This document shows positions 52,606-61,185 of a stretch of DNA of 64,000 bases, piece after piece. The DNA lies in contig NZ_QAJN01000007.1 of assembly GCF_003852425.1 (NCBI RefSeq), positions 62,001-126,000 of the forward strand, read 5' to 3'. Under the pieces are notes generated by a model, which did no database searches, had not been told where the DNA came from, and saw only the letters and a program-made list of their open reading frames with translations. The translations under genes and the position numbers were made by a program. Numbering within the stretch: the stretch's first letter is position 1; the number at the start of each line of letters is the position of its first letter. The DNA comes from Paucibacter sp. KBW04 (GTDB taxonomy: Bacteria; Pseudomonadota; Gammaproteobacteria; Burkholderiales; Burkholderiaceae_C).

Positions 52606-54168
52606 ATGCGCATCCCTCATTTCTTTCTCACGATCAAGCGCCGTCTGAGTGCTTGGTGGCAGGGCTTGGGCGCGAGCAAGCGCCCGGCCTCCAAGGCCCC
52701 AGAGTCGCTGGCCAAGGACAGGGCGCTTGGCGGGTCGCCGACGATCGCCATGCCCATGACTCGTTATGCCACCGTCATCATTCCGGCCTTGAACGAGGCG
52801 CGTCGCATTGCCGAGGTCGTGCGCTATGCGCTGGCCGATGAGGCCACGTCCGAGGTTTTGGTCATCGACGACAGCTCGATCGACGACACCGCGCGCCTCG
52901 CGCGCGAAGCCGGTGCGCGTGTGATCACCAGCACCATTCTTGGCAAGGGCGCCTCCATGTGCGATGGTGCTTTGAGTGCCAAGGAAGACCTGCTGGTTTA
53001 TCTAGACGGTGATCTTTCCGGCTTGCAGCCAGGCATTGTCAGCAAGCTGTGTCGGCCCCTGCTACGCGACGAGGCCGACTTCGTCAAAGCTCGTTTCGGC
53101 CGCAGCGGCGGTCGCGTCACGGAGCTAACGGCCAAACCCATGCTGAAGGTCTTCTTTCCCGAAGTGGCTCATTTGGGCCAACCCCTGGGCGGCATCATTG
53201 CGGCCCGACGCAGCCTGATGCGCTCGCTCAGTTTTGAGGGGGGCTATGGGGTGGACATCGGCCTGCTGCTGGACGCCCATCGCGCAGGCGCGCGTTTGGT
53301 CGAGGTCGACATCGGCTCACTGGAACACGACAGCCAGCCCCTGCTCGACCTGACCCTGATGGCCAATGAGGTCGCACGGGTGATCTATTCCCGCGCGCGC
53401 GCCAGCGGCCGCCTGCATGTCGAGCAGGTGATCGCCATGTACGAAACCCAGCGCCAGGCCCAGGCCGAGCTGGACTACATCCTGACCCGCCGGCGCGGGC
53501 GGCAGCGCATTCTTTTGCTGGATATGGACGGCACGGTGACGCGTTCACGCTTTGCGCTCGAGTTGGCCCGGGCGACCGGACGAGAAGCGGAATTGATGAC
53601 CCTGCTTGACGGCCCCAACGACGACGCAGCCACCCGCAGCGCCCGCATTGCCGCCCTGTTCAAGTTTGTGCACCAGCGCGAGTTCGAGCGCGTGGCCCAC
53701 AAGCTGGAGCTGCGTCCGGGCGCCATCGAGTTTGTCAACCGCATGCGCCGTGCCGGCTTCATGGTCGGTTTGGTCAGCGACAGCTATTTTGTTGCGGCCG
53801 ACATCGTGCACCGCCGCCTCTTCGCCGATTTCGCGCTGGCCCATTTGCTGCAATTTGACGCGGAGATTTGCGCCGGACGACTGCTTTTGAACTCGGGCTT
53901 TCTCGCCCATCCGGCGGACGAGGAGCGCCGCATTTGCAAGAGCCATGTGCTGCGCCGATTGCGTGAGGACCTGGGCGAACCGCCGGTGGCTGAGATCTGG
54001 GCGATGGGTGACAACATCAATGATCTTGCGATGCTGCGCAGCGCCGACAAGGCCTTCGCGATGGAGCCCAAATCAGCCCAGTTGCGTGAGGTCCCCGGCG
54101 TAATCGTGGTCAAGGGCTTTGAAGAGCTGCTGGCCCATGTACCTGCAGAACATCCCGAGGCGGCTTGA
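52606..54168 (+). CDS. Fusion of a GpgS-like glycosyltransferase and a HAD-IB phosphatase
   Basis: 520 residues. Residues about 50-290 are a GT-A glycosyltransferase: ATVIIPALNEARRI, VLVIDDSSIDDTA, LVYLDGDLSGLQPG (nucleotide/metal DxD), then GKGASMCDG and GGYGVDIGLL, most like glucosyl-3-phosphoglycerate synthases. Residues about 300-510 are a HAD phosphatase with Asp306/Asp308 in DMDGT and motif IV GDNINDLAML (468-477). The two steps would be sugar transfer to a phosphorylated acceptor and then dephosphorylation, as in glucosyl- or mannosylglycerate synthesis. The ATG has an AAAGG site; the long open frame upstream is untranslated. Its stop directly abuts the symporter start codon. Confidence 0.85.
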   Translation: MRIPHFFLTIKRRLSAWWQGLGASKRPASKAPESLAKDRALGGSPTIAMPMTRYATVIIPALNEARRIAEVVRYALADEATSEVLVIDDSSIDDTARLAREAGARVITSTILGKGASMCDGALSAKEDLLVYLDGDLSGLQPGIVSKLCRPLLRDEADFVKARFGRSGGRVTELTAKPMLKVFFPEVAHLGQPLGGIIAARRSLMRSLSFEGGYGVDIGLLLDAHRAGARLVEVDIGSLEHDSQPLLDLTLMANEVARVIYSRARASGRLHVEQVIAMYETQRQAQAELDYILTRRRGRQRILLLDMDGTVTRSRFALELARATGREAELMTLLDGPNDDAATRSARIAALFKFVHQREFERVAHKLELRPGAIEFVNRMRRAGFMVGLVSDSYFVAADIVHRRLFADFALAHLLQFDAEICAGRLLLNSGFLAHPADEERRICKSHVLRRLREDLGEPPVAEIWAMGDNINDLAMLRSADKAFAMEPKSAQLREVPGVIVVKGFEELLAHVPAEHPEAA

Positions 54169-55755
54169 ATGTCGCCCCTAGATTGGTGGGTCATCTGTGG
54201 CTATCTGGCGGGAACCTTGGGCCTGTCCGCCTGGTTTGCCCGGCGCCAAACCAGTGCCGCCGACTACTACGTGGGAGGCCGCAGCCTGCCTTGGTGGGCC
54301 TTGGCCATCTCCATCCTCGCCACGCAATCGTCGGCCAATTCCTTTATTGGCATTCCGGCCTATGTGGCCTTGGTTCAAGGCGGCGGCCTGACTTGGTTGC
54401 AGTATGAATTGATGTTGCCCCTGGCCATGATTGTGGTGATGGTGGTACTGGTTCCTGTGCTGCGTGGTTTGGGCGTGATCAGCGTCTATGAGTATCTGGA
54501 GCGCCGCTTTGACCGCCGCACCCGGGTTTGGCTGAGCGTGGTGTTCTTGCTCTCACGCGGGCTGGCCACGGGCGTAGCCTTGTACGCTGCGGCGCTGGTG
54601 GTCCAGGTCAGCACGGGTCTGCCCCTGCATTGGGCCATTGTTCTAACGGGCGGCATCACCGTGATCTACGACACCATGGGCGGCATGCGCGCGGTGGTGT
54701 GGACGGACGTGGCGCAAATGACCGTGTTGCTGGGCGGCATCGTCCTGTGCGCAAGCATCGCCTGGGATATGAGTGGCGGCGGGGCGGCCATCATCGCGGC
54801 CCAAGATCCGGCTCGCTTGGCCGCTATCGAATGGGCACATGGCGTAGGAGACGGCGCCCGGGCCCCGCTGTGGGGCTTTGTGGCGGGAGGCCTGGTGCTT
54901 TACATCAGCTATTACGGCGTCGACCAAAGCCAGGCTCAGCGCACCCTATCCGCCATCAATGTGAGCGGCGCCCAGCGTGCGCTGGTGCTCAACGGCATCT
55001 TGCGCTTCCCCCTCACCTTGGCCTATGCGGGGCTGGGTTTGGCGATCGGTGCCGTCGCGCTAAAACATCCGGCCTTGCGCGATGCGGTGCCCGCCAATCG
55101 CCTGGACCTGCTGGTGCCGCGCTTCATCGAGCTCTATCTGCCCAGTGGGGCCCGCGGCTTGCTGGTGGCCGCCATTTTGGCGGCCGCCATGTCCAGTCTG
55201 GACTCGGCTTTGAACAGCCTGTCGGCTGCGACCTTGCGTGATTTCGTTGAACCGCGGATTGGCCCCGCCAAAGCCTTGCGCGCAGGCCGATGGGTAACCT
55301 TGATCTGGGGGCTGACTATCGTTGGATTTGCCCTCACCGTCGGCGGCTTGGCCAGCAGCGTGGTTGAAGGCATCAATCGCATCGGCGCTCTGTTTTACGG
55401 CCCCTTGCTCGCTGCCTTTGCCTGCGGAATCTTGGACCGCCGCGCCCGCGGCCCCGCTGTCTTGGCTGGCGTGGCCGTGGGTTTGGCGATCAATCTTTTG
55501 TTGGCCAGCACGCTAGGCGCCAACCTGTTCTGGATGTGGTGGAACATCACCGGGCTGCTGGTGGCCACGGTGGTGACGTGGGTGGGCAGTCGCCTGATCG
55601 CGCCGCCGCAGCCCGCTCAGCTGCTGGGCACCACCTTGGATGCGCAGGCGCTGTGGCGCGGCGTATCCCAGCAAAAAGGCTTGATCACCTTATTGCTTGG
55701 CTGGGCCGTGGCCATGGGCGGGCTTGCGCTATGGTTGGGGGTCAGGCAAGGCTGA
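54169..55755 (+). CDS. Sodium:solute symporter (SSS family)
   Basis: 528 residues with about 13 transmembrane helices. Family marks include ADYYVGGRSLPWWALAISILATQSSANSFIGIPA, YYGVDQSQAQRTLSA and AAAMSSLDSALNSLSA, which hold sodium-site residues. SSS proteins import sugars, amino acids, polyols or organic acids with sodium. The start codon directly follows the GT-HAD stop. Immediate linkage suggests it imports the acceptor or a precursor, or recovers the product of the GT-HAD enzyme (inference). Confidence 0.9.
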   Translation: MSPLDWWVICGYLAGTLGLSAWFARRQTSAADYYVGGRSLPWWALAISILATQSSANSFIGIPAYVALVQGGGLTWLQYELMLPLAMIVVMVVLVPVLRGLGVISVYEYLERRFDRRTRVWLSVVFLLSRGLATGVALYAAALVVQVSTGLPLHWAIVLTGGITVIYDTMGGMRAVVWTDVAQMTVLLGGIVLCASIAWDMSGGGAAIIAAQDPARLAAIEWAHGVGDGARAPLWGFVAGGLVLYISYYGVDQSQAQRTLSAINVSGAQRALVLNGILRFPLTLAYAGLGLAIGAVALKHPALRDAVPANRLDLLVPRFIELYLPSGARGLLVAAILAAAMSSLDSALNSLSAATLRDFVEPRIGPAKALRAGRWVTLIWGLTIVGFALTVGGLASSVVEGINRIGALFYGPLLAAFACGILDRRARGPAVLAGVAVGLAINLLLASTLGANLFWMWWNITGLLVATVVTWVGSRLIAPPQPAQLLGTTLDAQALWRGVSQQKGLITLLLGWAVAMGGLALWLGVRQG

Positions 55756-55801
55756 GCCGCGACAAAGGCTTACGGACGAAATTTCACAGGAGGCTGTCGG
55801 C

Positions 55802-57178
55802 ATGTCCCTCAGACAGTTCATGTCCTTGCGCCCGCTCACGCGGGCACTGGCTGCCGTCAAAGACGGGCTTGTTCACGGCTGGGATGAGACTGCTCAAGCC
55901 CTGGGTTTGCAGGAGGATCTGTACGCCAACCCAAGGCATCGGCCCTTAAGCCGACCTGTAACGGTGGTGCTGATTGGGGCCGGTCATCGCGGCACTGTCT
56001 ATGCCAACTTCGCCGCGCGCTATCCGGCCGAAATGCGTCTTGTGGCCGTGGCCGATCCCAATCCCCACCGCCGCGACCGCTTGGCCCGCTTGCACGGCGT
56101 CGCCTCCGAGCGCTGCCTTGATCGATGGGAACAGGTATTTGATCGCCCTCGCATGGCCGATGCCGTCATCATTGCGACGCCTGACGCATTGCACAGTGAG
56201 CCTTGCCTAAGGGCGCTGGAACTGGGCTATGACGTGTTGCTGGAAAAACCCATTGCGCCCACCGAGGCCGAATGCCGCGCCATACTCGCCAAGGCCCAGG
56301 CCACCGGGCGCTTGGTAGGCGTCTGCCATGTGCTGCGCTACACCCCTTACTTTCGTGAACTCAAGGCCTTGCTCGATAAGGGCTTGATCGGCGAACTCAT
56401 CAGCATCCAGCATTTGGAGCCGATTGAGCATGTGCACATGAGTCACTCCTATGTGCGCGGCATTTGGCGCAAGAGCGAAAGCAGCACGCCCATCATCTTG
56501 GCCAAGAGTTGCCACGACACGGACATCATCCGCTGGTTGGTCAATGCCCATGCGGACAATGTGCATTGCTTCGGCAATTTGAAATGGTTCACCAACGCCA
56601 ACGCACCCCAAGGCAGCACCGAGCGCTGTACCGACGGCTGCCAGGTGGAGCATGAGTGCCCCTATTCAGCCCTGCAAATTTATCTGCGCGATCGCAAGCG
56701 GCTCTATGTTTTTGATCTGCCAGAGGACAGCACGCTGTGGGACGCCACCATATTGCTGAACTTAAAAACCAGCGACTACGGCCGCTGCGTCTACCGCATG
56801 GACAACGACCAACCCGACCACCTGACCGTCAATATTTTGTTCAAGAATGAAGTGACTGCCGCCTTCTCCATGGAGGCCTTTGTGTCCTACGAAGGACGCC
56901 GCACACGCATCATGGGTTCGCTCGGCGATGTCACGGGCGATATGGAGAGCTTTACTCTGACCAGCTTCAAGACGGGCAAGAGGCGCAGCTGGCGTATGAA
57001 GACCGATGCCCATGGCGGTGGCGATCACGCCATGGTGCGCGATTGGGTGCAGGCCGTAGGCCAGCAGGACGCGACGCTGCTGAGCTCATCCATCGCCGAG
57101 TCGGTCGAAAGCCATCTGATGGCTTTTGCCGCCGAGCGTAGCCGCCTCCAACGCACGATTGAAGATGTGCGGCTATGA
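55802..57178 (+). CDS. Gfo/Idh/MocA family NAD(P)-dependent oxidoreductase
   Basis: 458 residues, longer than typical members. The Rossmann nucleotide-binding motif is in VVLIGAGHRGTVYANFAARYP (about 57-77). Catalytic Lys149 sits in the EKP motif of LLEKPIAPTEAE, and the SCHDTD motif near 238 supplies the usual His/Asp. The extra N-terminal 55 residues and a Cys-rich loop (ERCTDGCQVEHECPY, about 278-293) are unusual and could bind a metal. These enzymes oxidise or reduce sugar and inositol hydroxyls. AGGAGG lies 9 bases ahead of the ATG. It follows the symporter by 46 bases. Confidence 0.87.
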   Translation: MSLRQFMSLRPLTRALAAVKDGLVHGWDETAQALGLQEDLYANPRHRPLSRPVTVVLIGAGHRGTVYANFAARYPAEMRLVAVADPNPHRRDRLARLHGVASERCLDRWEQVFDRPRMADAVIIATPDALHSEPCLRALELGYDVLLEKPIAPTEAECRAILAKAQATGRLVGVCHVLRYTPYFRELKALLDKGLIGELISIQHLEPIEHVHMSHSYVRGIWRKSESSTPIILAKSCHDTDIIRWLVNAHADNVHCFGNLKWFTNANAPQGSTERCTDGCQVEHECPYSALQIYLRDRKRLYVFDLPEDSTLWDATILLNLKTSDYGRCVYRMDNDQPDHLTVNILFKNEVTAAFSMEAFVSYEGRRTRIMGSLGDVTGDMESFTLTSFKTGKRRSWRMKTDAHGGGDHAMVRDWVQAVGQQDATLLSSSIAESVESHLMAFAAERSRLQRTIEDVRL

Positions 57179-57252
57179 AACAAACGAGAGAACCGCGGCG
57201 GGCGGCGGCTTAAACTTTTCGCTCCTGCCATCAGCCGCCCTGGAGCACACTT

Positions 57253-57918
57253 TTGAGCCCTTTCAATTCTGAATCCAAGCCTTGCAGCCGCCGCCATTTC
57301 TGCCGGGTCGCCAGTGCAGCCGCCTTGCCCTTTTTTGCAGCGGGAGCGGCCTATGCCCAAGGCAAGCCTGTCGAGGGCCAACACTATCGCCGCCTGCGCA
57401 CGCCGCAAAACACCGGCAATGAGCGCGGCGAGGTGCTGGAGTTCTTTTGGTACGGTTGCCCGGCCTGCTACAAGCTGGAGCCGGCGCTGAATCAATGGCT
57501 GGCGCGCAAGCCCGCCGATGTGAGCTTCAAGCGTGTGCCCTCCATCATTCACGCGGTGAGCAAATCGCATCAGCGCATCTTCTACGCCCTGGATGCCATG
57601 GGACTGGAAGAACGCCTGCACGCCCAGGTCTTTGCCGCGGTGCAGGCCGATTCGGCCGCCCTGCAAGAGCTGCCCGAGATCCAAGCCCTGATGAGCAAGC
57701 TCGGGGTGGACGCGGCCAAGTTCGCCCAGGTCTACGGCAGCTTCAGCGTGCAGTCACGCTGCCAGCAAGCGGACCGCCTGATCCAAGCCTATGAGGGCAC
57801 GGGCGTGCCCATGCTGGCCGTCAACGGCCGCTTCGTCACCACGCCGGCCATGGCGGGGGGCGACAAGGCGGCACTGACGGTGGTGGACTATCTGCTGGGG
57901 CTGGGCAAGAAGGCTTGA
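57253..57918 (+). CDS. DsbA/DsbL-like thiol:disulfide oxidoreductase, TTG start
   Basis: 221 residues. The active site is CPAC (Cys69/Cys72) in LEFFWYGCPACYKLEP, and the cis-Pro loop is TGVPMLAVNG. The signal begins SPFNSESKPCSRRHFCRVAS, a twin-arginine (SRRHF) pattern. No ATG exists before the mature part; the TTG at 57253 has a GGAG site 8 bases upstream, so I take it as the start. It is a paralogue of DsbA at 10310-10975 with a CPAC rather than CPHC site, which alters redox potential. Specialised substrates are likely. It follows the oxidoreductase by 74 bases. Confidence 0.87.
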   Translation: MSPFNSESKPCSRRHFCRVASAAALPFFAAGAAYAQGKPVEGQHYRRLRTPQNTGNERGEVLEFFWYGCPACYKLEPALNQWLARKPADVSFKRVPSIIHAVSKSHQRIFYALDAMGLEERLHAQVFAAVQADSAALQELPEIQALMSKLGVDAAKFAQVYGSFSVQSRCQQADRLIQAYEGTGVPMLAVNGRFVTTPAMAGGDKAALTVVDYLLGLGKKA

Positions 57919-58211
57919 GCGCTCAAGCGCGCCTCATCGGGGGAGGCCTAATGCAGCGCAGGCACGATGGCAAGCCACATCCAGGCCTTGTCACCCAAAC
58001 CCGTTGTTCCCCCTAGGTTCAAGTGAGTCTTCAGGTCCAACCCGAATGGAGGGGCTGGCCACGAGCAGCGATTCTTGAGCTTGCCGACTCGTCATCTCAA
58101 CGAGAACGCACACGGGCTCTGCCAACAAGCTCCTAAGGCTTGAGGGCGGGCCACCTCGCTGCTCGCAGCGTTTGCGAGCTCAAGTGCTTTCGACGAAAGA
58201 GGTTGAAGACC

Positions 58212-58853
58212 ATGAAACTGCATCCCTCCCTTCTTGCCGCCGCCGCCGCGCTGCTCGCAGCCCAGGCGGGCGCCACCACCATCAATTTTGACGATCTCGC
58301 CGAGGGCGATACCTTGTCCAACCAGTACGCGGGCCTGGGCGTGACCTTCACACCCAATGCATTCAGCGGGGCGGGCAGTTCAGGTTCGGGCATGGACTGG
58401 GCCAGCAATACCGATATGACCATCACCCATTCGGTGACTGGCGATGTGGGCAGCCTGGGCTCGCCCCCCTTGGTCAGCGGCATGGTTTTGCACAGCTTTG
58501 GCGGTTGGTTCGGTGAAGATGGTGACCCAAGTTTCAGCATCAACTTCGCCGCCCCCATCAAGTCCATCAGCATGGACTTTGCCGGCGTCACCGACTTTGC
58601 CGACACCCGAATCTTTGTCTACAACGGCGCCACGCTTGTTTCTACCGTCGCCGGCAGCAGCACGGGGCAGTTCACCCTGAGCTATAGCGGCGGCAGCTTC
58701 ACCAGCGTGGTCGTGGCAGCGGGCAGCTTTGACGACTGGGTGGCGGTGGACAATATCAACTTCACGGCCGCAGCCGTCCCCGAGCCAGCCAGCTACGCCT
58801 TGATGGCGCTGGGCTTGAGCGCCCTGGGCCTGATGCGCCGTCGACGCGACTGA
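58212..58853 (+). CDS. PEP-CTERM surface protein
   Basis: 213 residues. A signal peptide (1-21, ending AAQAGA) is followed by a beta-sandwich domain (TINFDDLAEGDTLSNQYAGLGVTFTPNAF and SINFAAPIKSISMDFAG). The C-terminal sorting signal is VPEPASYALMALGLSALGLMRRRR. Exosortase should cut it and link it to exopolysaccharide or the surface. A weak AGAGG site precedes the ATG. The 293 bases before it (57919-58211) hold no recognisable gene. It is monocistronic and convergent with the next gene. Confidence 0.88.
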   Translation: MKLHPSLLAAAAALLAAQAGATTINFDDLAEGDTLSNQYAGLGVTFTPNAFSGAGSSGSGMDWASNTDMTITHSVTGDVGSLGSPPLVSGMVLHSFGGWFGEDGDPSFSINFAAPIKSISMDFAGVTDFADTRIFVYNGATLVSTVAGSSTGQFTLSYSGGSFTSVVVAAGSFDDWVAVDNINFTAAAVPEPASYALMALGLSALGLMRRRRD

Positions 58854-58872
58854 GGGGCCGCGCCCGTGGCGC

Positions 58873-60180
58873 TCAATGCAGCTCGGCCGCCACGCCCGGG
58901 CCCTGCATGGGCAGGCGCAACAGCACTCGGGTGCCTTCGCCCGGGCGGCTGTGTAGCTCGATCTCGCCGCCCAGCGCCACCGTGACCAGGTTGTGCGCCA
59001 CATGCAGACCCAGGCCGCTGCCGCCTTGGCCCAGGCGGCCGGTGACAAAGGGGTCGAAGATGCGGCTCTGCAGCTCGGTGGCAATGCCACGGCCGTTGTC
59101 GCTGAGCTCGATCAGGACTTCCGTTTCCGACATCGCCCGTGCGCGGATCTCGATCTGCGCCCGAGGCGGGGCCGCGTCGCCGCCGAAGGCATGCCGCAAG
59201 CTGTTGTCCAGCAGCCGGCTCAGGACCTGAGCAAGCGCATTGGCGGCGCTGTCCATCTCCAGGCCCTCGGGCACATCCACACAGAGAGAACAATCGGCCT
59301 CGCGCAAGGCCTTGGCCCTGCCGGTCAAGGCCTCCTCCACCACCGCGGCCACGCTGAAACGATGGCGGCGCCAGCTGCCCGGCTCAATCGCAAGTTGCTT
59401 GAAGTCCAGCACCAATTCACTGGCCTTGCCCAGGCTGCTCATCAAGATCTCGGTGCCATCGCCCAGGGTTTGCAGAAAGTCGCGCAGGCCCTGGCCGGAG
59501 ATGGAGCGCGGCGGCAGGGCCGCAAACTCGCGCACCCGGTCTTGCATGGTGCTGGCCACCATCAAGCCATTGCCAATCGGGGTGTTGAGCTGATGGGCCA
59601 GGCCGGCGACCAGGCTGTCCAGCGCCGCATTCTTTTTCACCTGCAAGAGCCGGGCCTGGGCCTGCTGCAATTGCTGCAAGGTGCTGGCCAGCTCCTGATT
59701 GCTGCGCTCCAGCTGCAGTTGGCGGTCGATCAGGGCGAAGTCGCGCTCCACCGTTTTCTTTAACTCCCACAGCAGCTCGACATAGCGCGCCTCAAACTGG
59801 CGCCGCTTGCTGTCCAGCACGCAGATGGTGCCAAACACCGACTGGTCGGGCCACAGCAGCGGCACGCCCAGATAGGCAATCATGTTCAGCGCGATATCGG
59901 GGTTTTTGGACCAGAGCGGATCCTCCAGCGCATTGGGCACTTCCAGCAGGCTGCGACTGGCCATCACGGTCTCGCAGTAAAGCCCCGTGCCCAGACGTGC
60001 CGTCTCATGCGGCTCGTAAGGGTTGCCCTCACGATGCGCGGCAACCAGAACCTCGATCTGCTCGGGATGGACCCGCATGATCAAGGCCGCAGGCACTTCA
60101 AAAATGCCGGCCATGGCGTTCGCTGTTTCCTGCCATTTCCCAAGCACTTCGCTGGGAACTTCGTGACGACGGTAAGGCAT
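58873..60180 (-). CDS. GAF-domain sensor histidine kinase
   Basis: 435 residues, no transmembrane segment. A GAF domain (about 15-150) with RLGTGLYCETVMAS, IAYLGVPLLWPDQSVFGTICVLD precedes a coiled coil (about 155-185). A HisKA-like helix has His196 in GLAHQLNTPIGN. The HATPase domain has LLDNSLRHAF, ELSDNGRGIA and GSGLGLHVAHNLV. The frame is open 33 codons upstream; the ATG at 60180 has a GGAGGAG site. GAF sensors bind small molecules or light-linked cofactors. No response regulator is adjacent, so its partner is unknown. Confidence 0.9.
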   Translation of the reverse strand: MPYRRHEVPSEVLGKWQETANAMAGIFEVPAALIMRVHPEQIEVLVAAHREGNPYEPHETARLGTGLYCETVMASRSLLEVPNALEDPLWSKNPDIALNMIAYLGVPLLWPDQSVFGTICVLDSKRRQFEARYVELLWELKKTVERDFALIDRQLQLERSNQELASTLQQLQQAQARLLQVKKNAALDSLVAGLAHQLNTPIGNGLMVASTMQDRVREFAALPPRSISGQGLRDFLQTLGDGTEILMSSLGKASELVLDFKQLAIEPGSWRRHRFSVAAVVEEALTGRAKALREADCSLCVDVPEGLEMDSAANALAQVLSRLLDNSLRHAFGGDAAPPRAQIEIRARAMSETEVLIELSDNGRGIATELQSRIFDPFVTGRLGQGGSGLGLHVAHNLVTVALGGEIELHSRPGEGTRVLLRLPMQGPGVAAELH

Positions 60181-60334
60181 CTGGCTCTCCTCCGCTGACT
60201 CGACATTCAAGCGGATGCCGATTCTCTGAGCAAGCTTAGCGAAATGGCTGGCATCTGACCAGCGAGAACCTGGCATCAAAGCGGTGAGCTAATGTCTTGT
60301 TTAGACGTCAAGTGAATGAGGCGGGCAAGAAAAA

Positions 60335-60358
60335 GCCCGCAGCTTTTGGGCAGCGGGC
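60335..60358 (-). terminator. Terminator of ssb
   Basis: GCCCGC (60335-60340) pairs with GCGGGC (60353-60358). On the minus strand a T-tract follows (A-run at 60329-60334 on the plus strand). It lies about 85 bases after the first ssb stop and just after the duplicated tip, showing that the duplicated segment is within the transcript. Confidence 0.8.
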
Positions 60359-60389
60359 CTGATGTTGACAGTCTATTGCTAAGTACTTT

Positions 60390-60419
60390 TTAGAACGGGA
60401 TGTCGTCATCCATATCGTC
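60390..60419 (-). repeat. Duplicate of the SSB C-terminal tip, beyond the stop codon
   Basis: This 30-base segment repeats 60441-60470 (the end of ssb) with 28 of 30 identical bases. It encodes DDMDDDIPF-stop in the same frame, 51 bases further on. The two differences (ATT/ATC and CCC/CCG) are synonymous. The first copy's TAA and one TAG lie between the two, so the second copy is not translated in a normal reading. Confidence 0.85.
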
Positions 60420-60440
60420 CTCCGAAGGGACGATCTAGCT

Positions 60441-61007
60441 TTAGAAGGGAATGTCGTCATCCATATCGTCAAAGCCCGTGGCCGCACGCGGGGCCGGGGC
60501 GGGTGCACGGGGCGCCGGGGCGCGCGGTGCGGGAGGACGAGCGGGCGCGCGAGCCGCGGGCTGCTGATCGCCGTAGTCGTCGCCACTGCCGTAGCCGCCA
60601 CCGCCTGCAGCTGCGCCACCCGCGCTGCGACCGCCGCCGTAGCTGCTGCCGCCACCCTCATCACCCCCCCCATCGCGGCCGCCCAGCAGCTGCATCTGGT
60701 CGGCGATGATTTCGGTGGTGTAGGTGTCGCGGCCTTCCTTGTCTTGCCACTTGCGGGTGCGCAGACGGCCTTCGACGTAGATGGGCTTGCCCTTCTTGCA
60801 GTACTGACCCACGATCTCGGCCAGCTTGTCATTGAAGACGACGCGGTGCCATTCGGTCTCTTCCTGGCGCTCACCGGATTCGCGGTTTTTCCAGTTGCGG
60901 GTGGTGGCCAGGCTGATGGTGCAGAAGGCCACGCCGCTGGGGTTGTAGCGCAATTCGGGGTCGCGCCCCAGATTACCGATGAGAATGACTTTATTGACCG
61001 AGGCCAT
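60441..61007 (-). CDS. ssb: Single-stranded DNA-binding protein
   Basis: 188 residues. The OB-fold covers residues 1-112 ([57 protein letters not shown]). The linker (112-178) is Gly-rich, then Pro/Ala-rich. The acidic tip DDDIPF recruits replication and repair partners. The frame is open 50 codons upstream to 61157; the ATG at 61007 gives the invariant MASVNKVI start. The gene is divergent from the LytS-like kinase across 178 bases. Confidence 0.97.
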   Translation of the reverse strand: MASVNKVILIGNLGRDPELRYNPSGVAFCTISLATTRNWKNRESGERQEETEWHRVVFNDKLAEIVGQYCKKGKPIYVEGRLRTRKWQDKEGRDTYTTEIIADQMQLLGGRDGGGDEGGGSSYGGGRSAGGAAAGGGGYGSGDDYGDQQPAARAPARPPAPRAPAPRAPAPAPRAATGFDDMDDDIPF

Positions 61008-61185
61008 ATTGCGCTCCGCGTAGCGAGAGAGAGAGAAAACCAAAGCCGGGATTATGCCGCCCGCCGCTCCCGGCGAGTTGGCGGCTATCCCTAGTGGCCC
61101 TGGCCGACCGCAAATGATGCCCCGAATCCGGCACTTGATCTCCTCGGCCTCCAGCACCGGCCAAAGCCTACCTAAGATTCACCCC

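Noticed and set aside
57919-58211. Sigma-54 promoter (TGGCA-N-TGC) before the second PEP-CTERM gene
   Set aside because: A TGGCAAGCCAC segment exists near 57969, but the spacing and -12 element do not fit the consensus.
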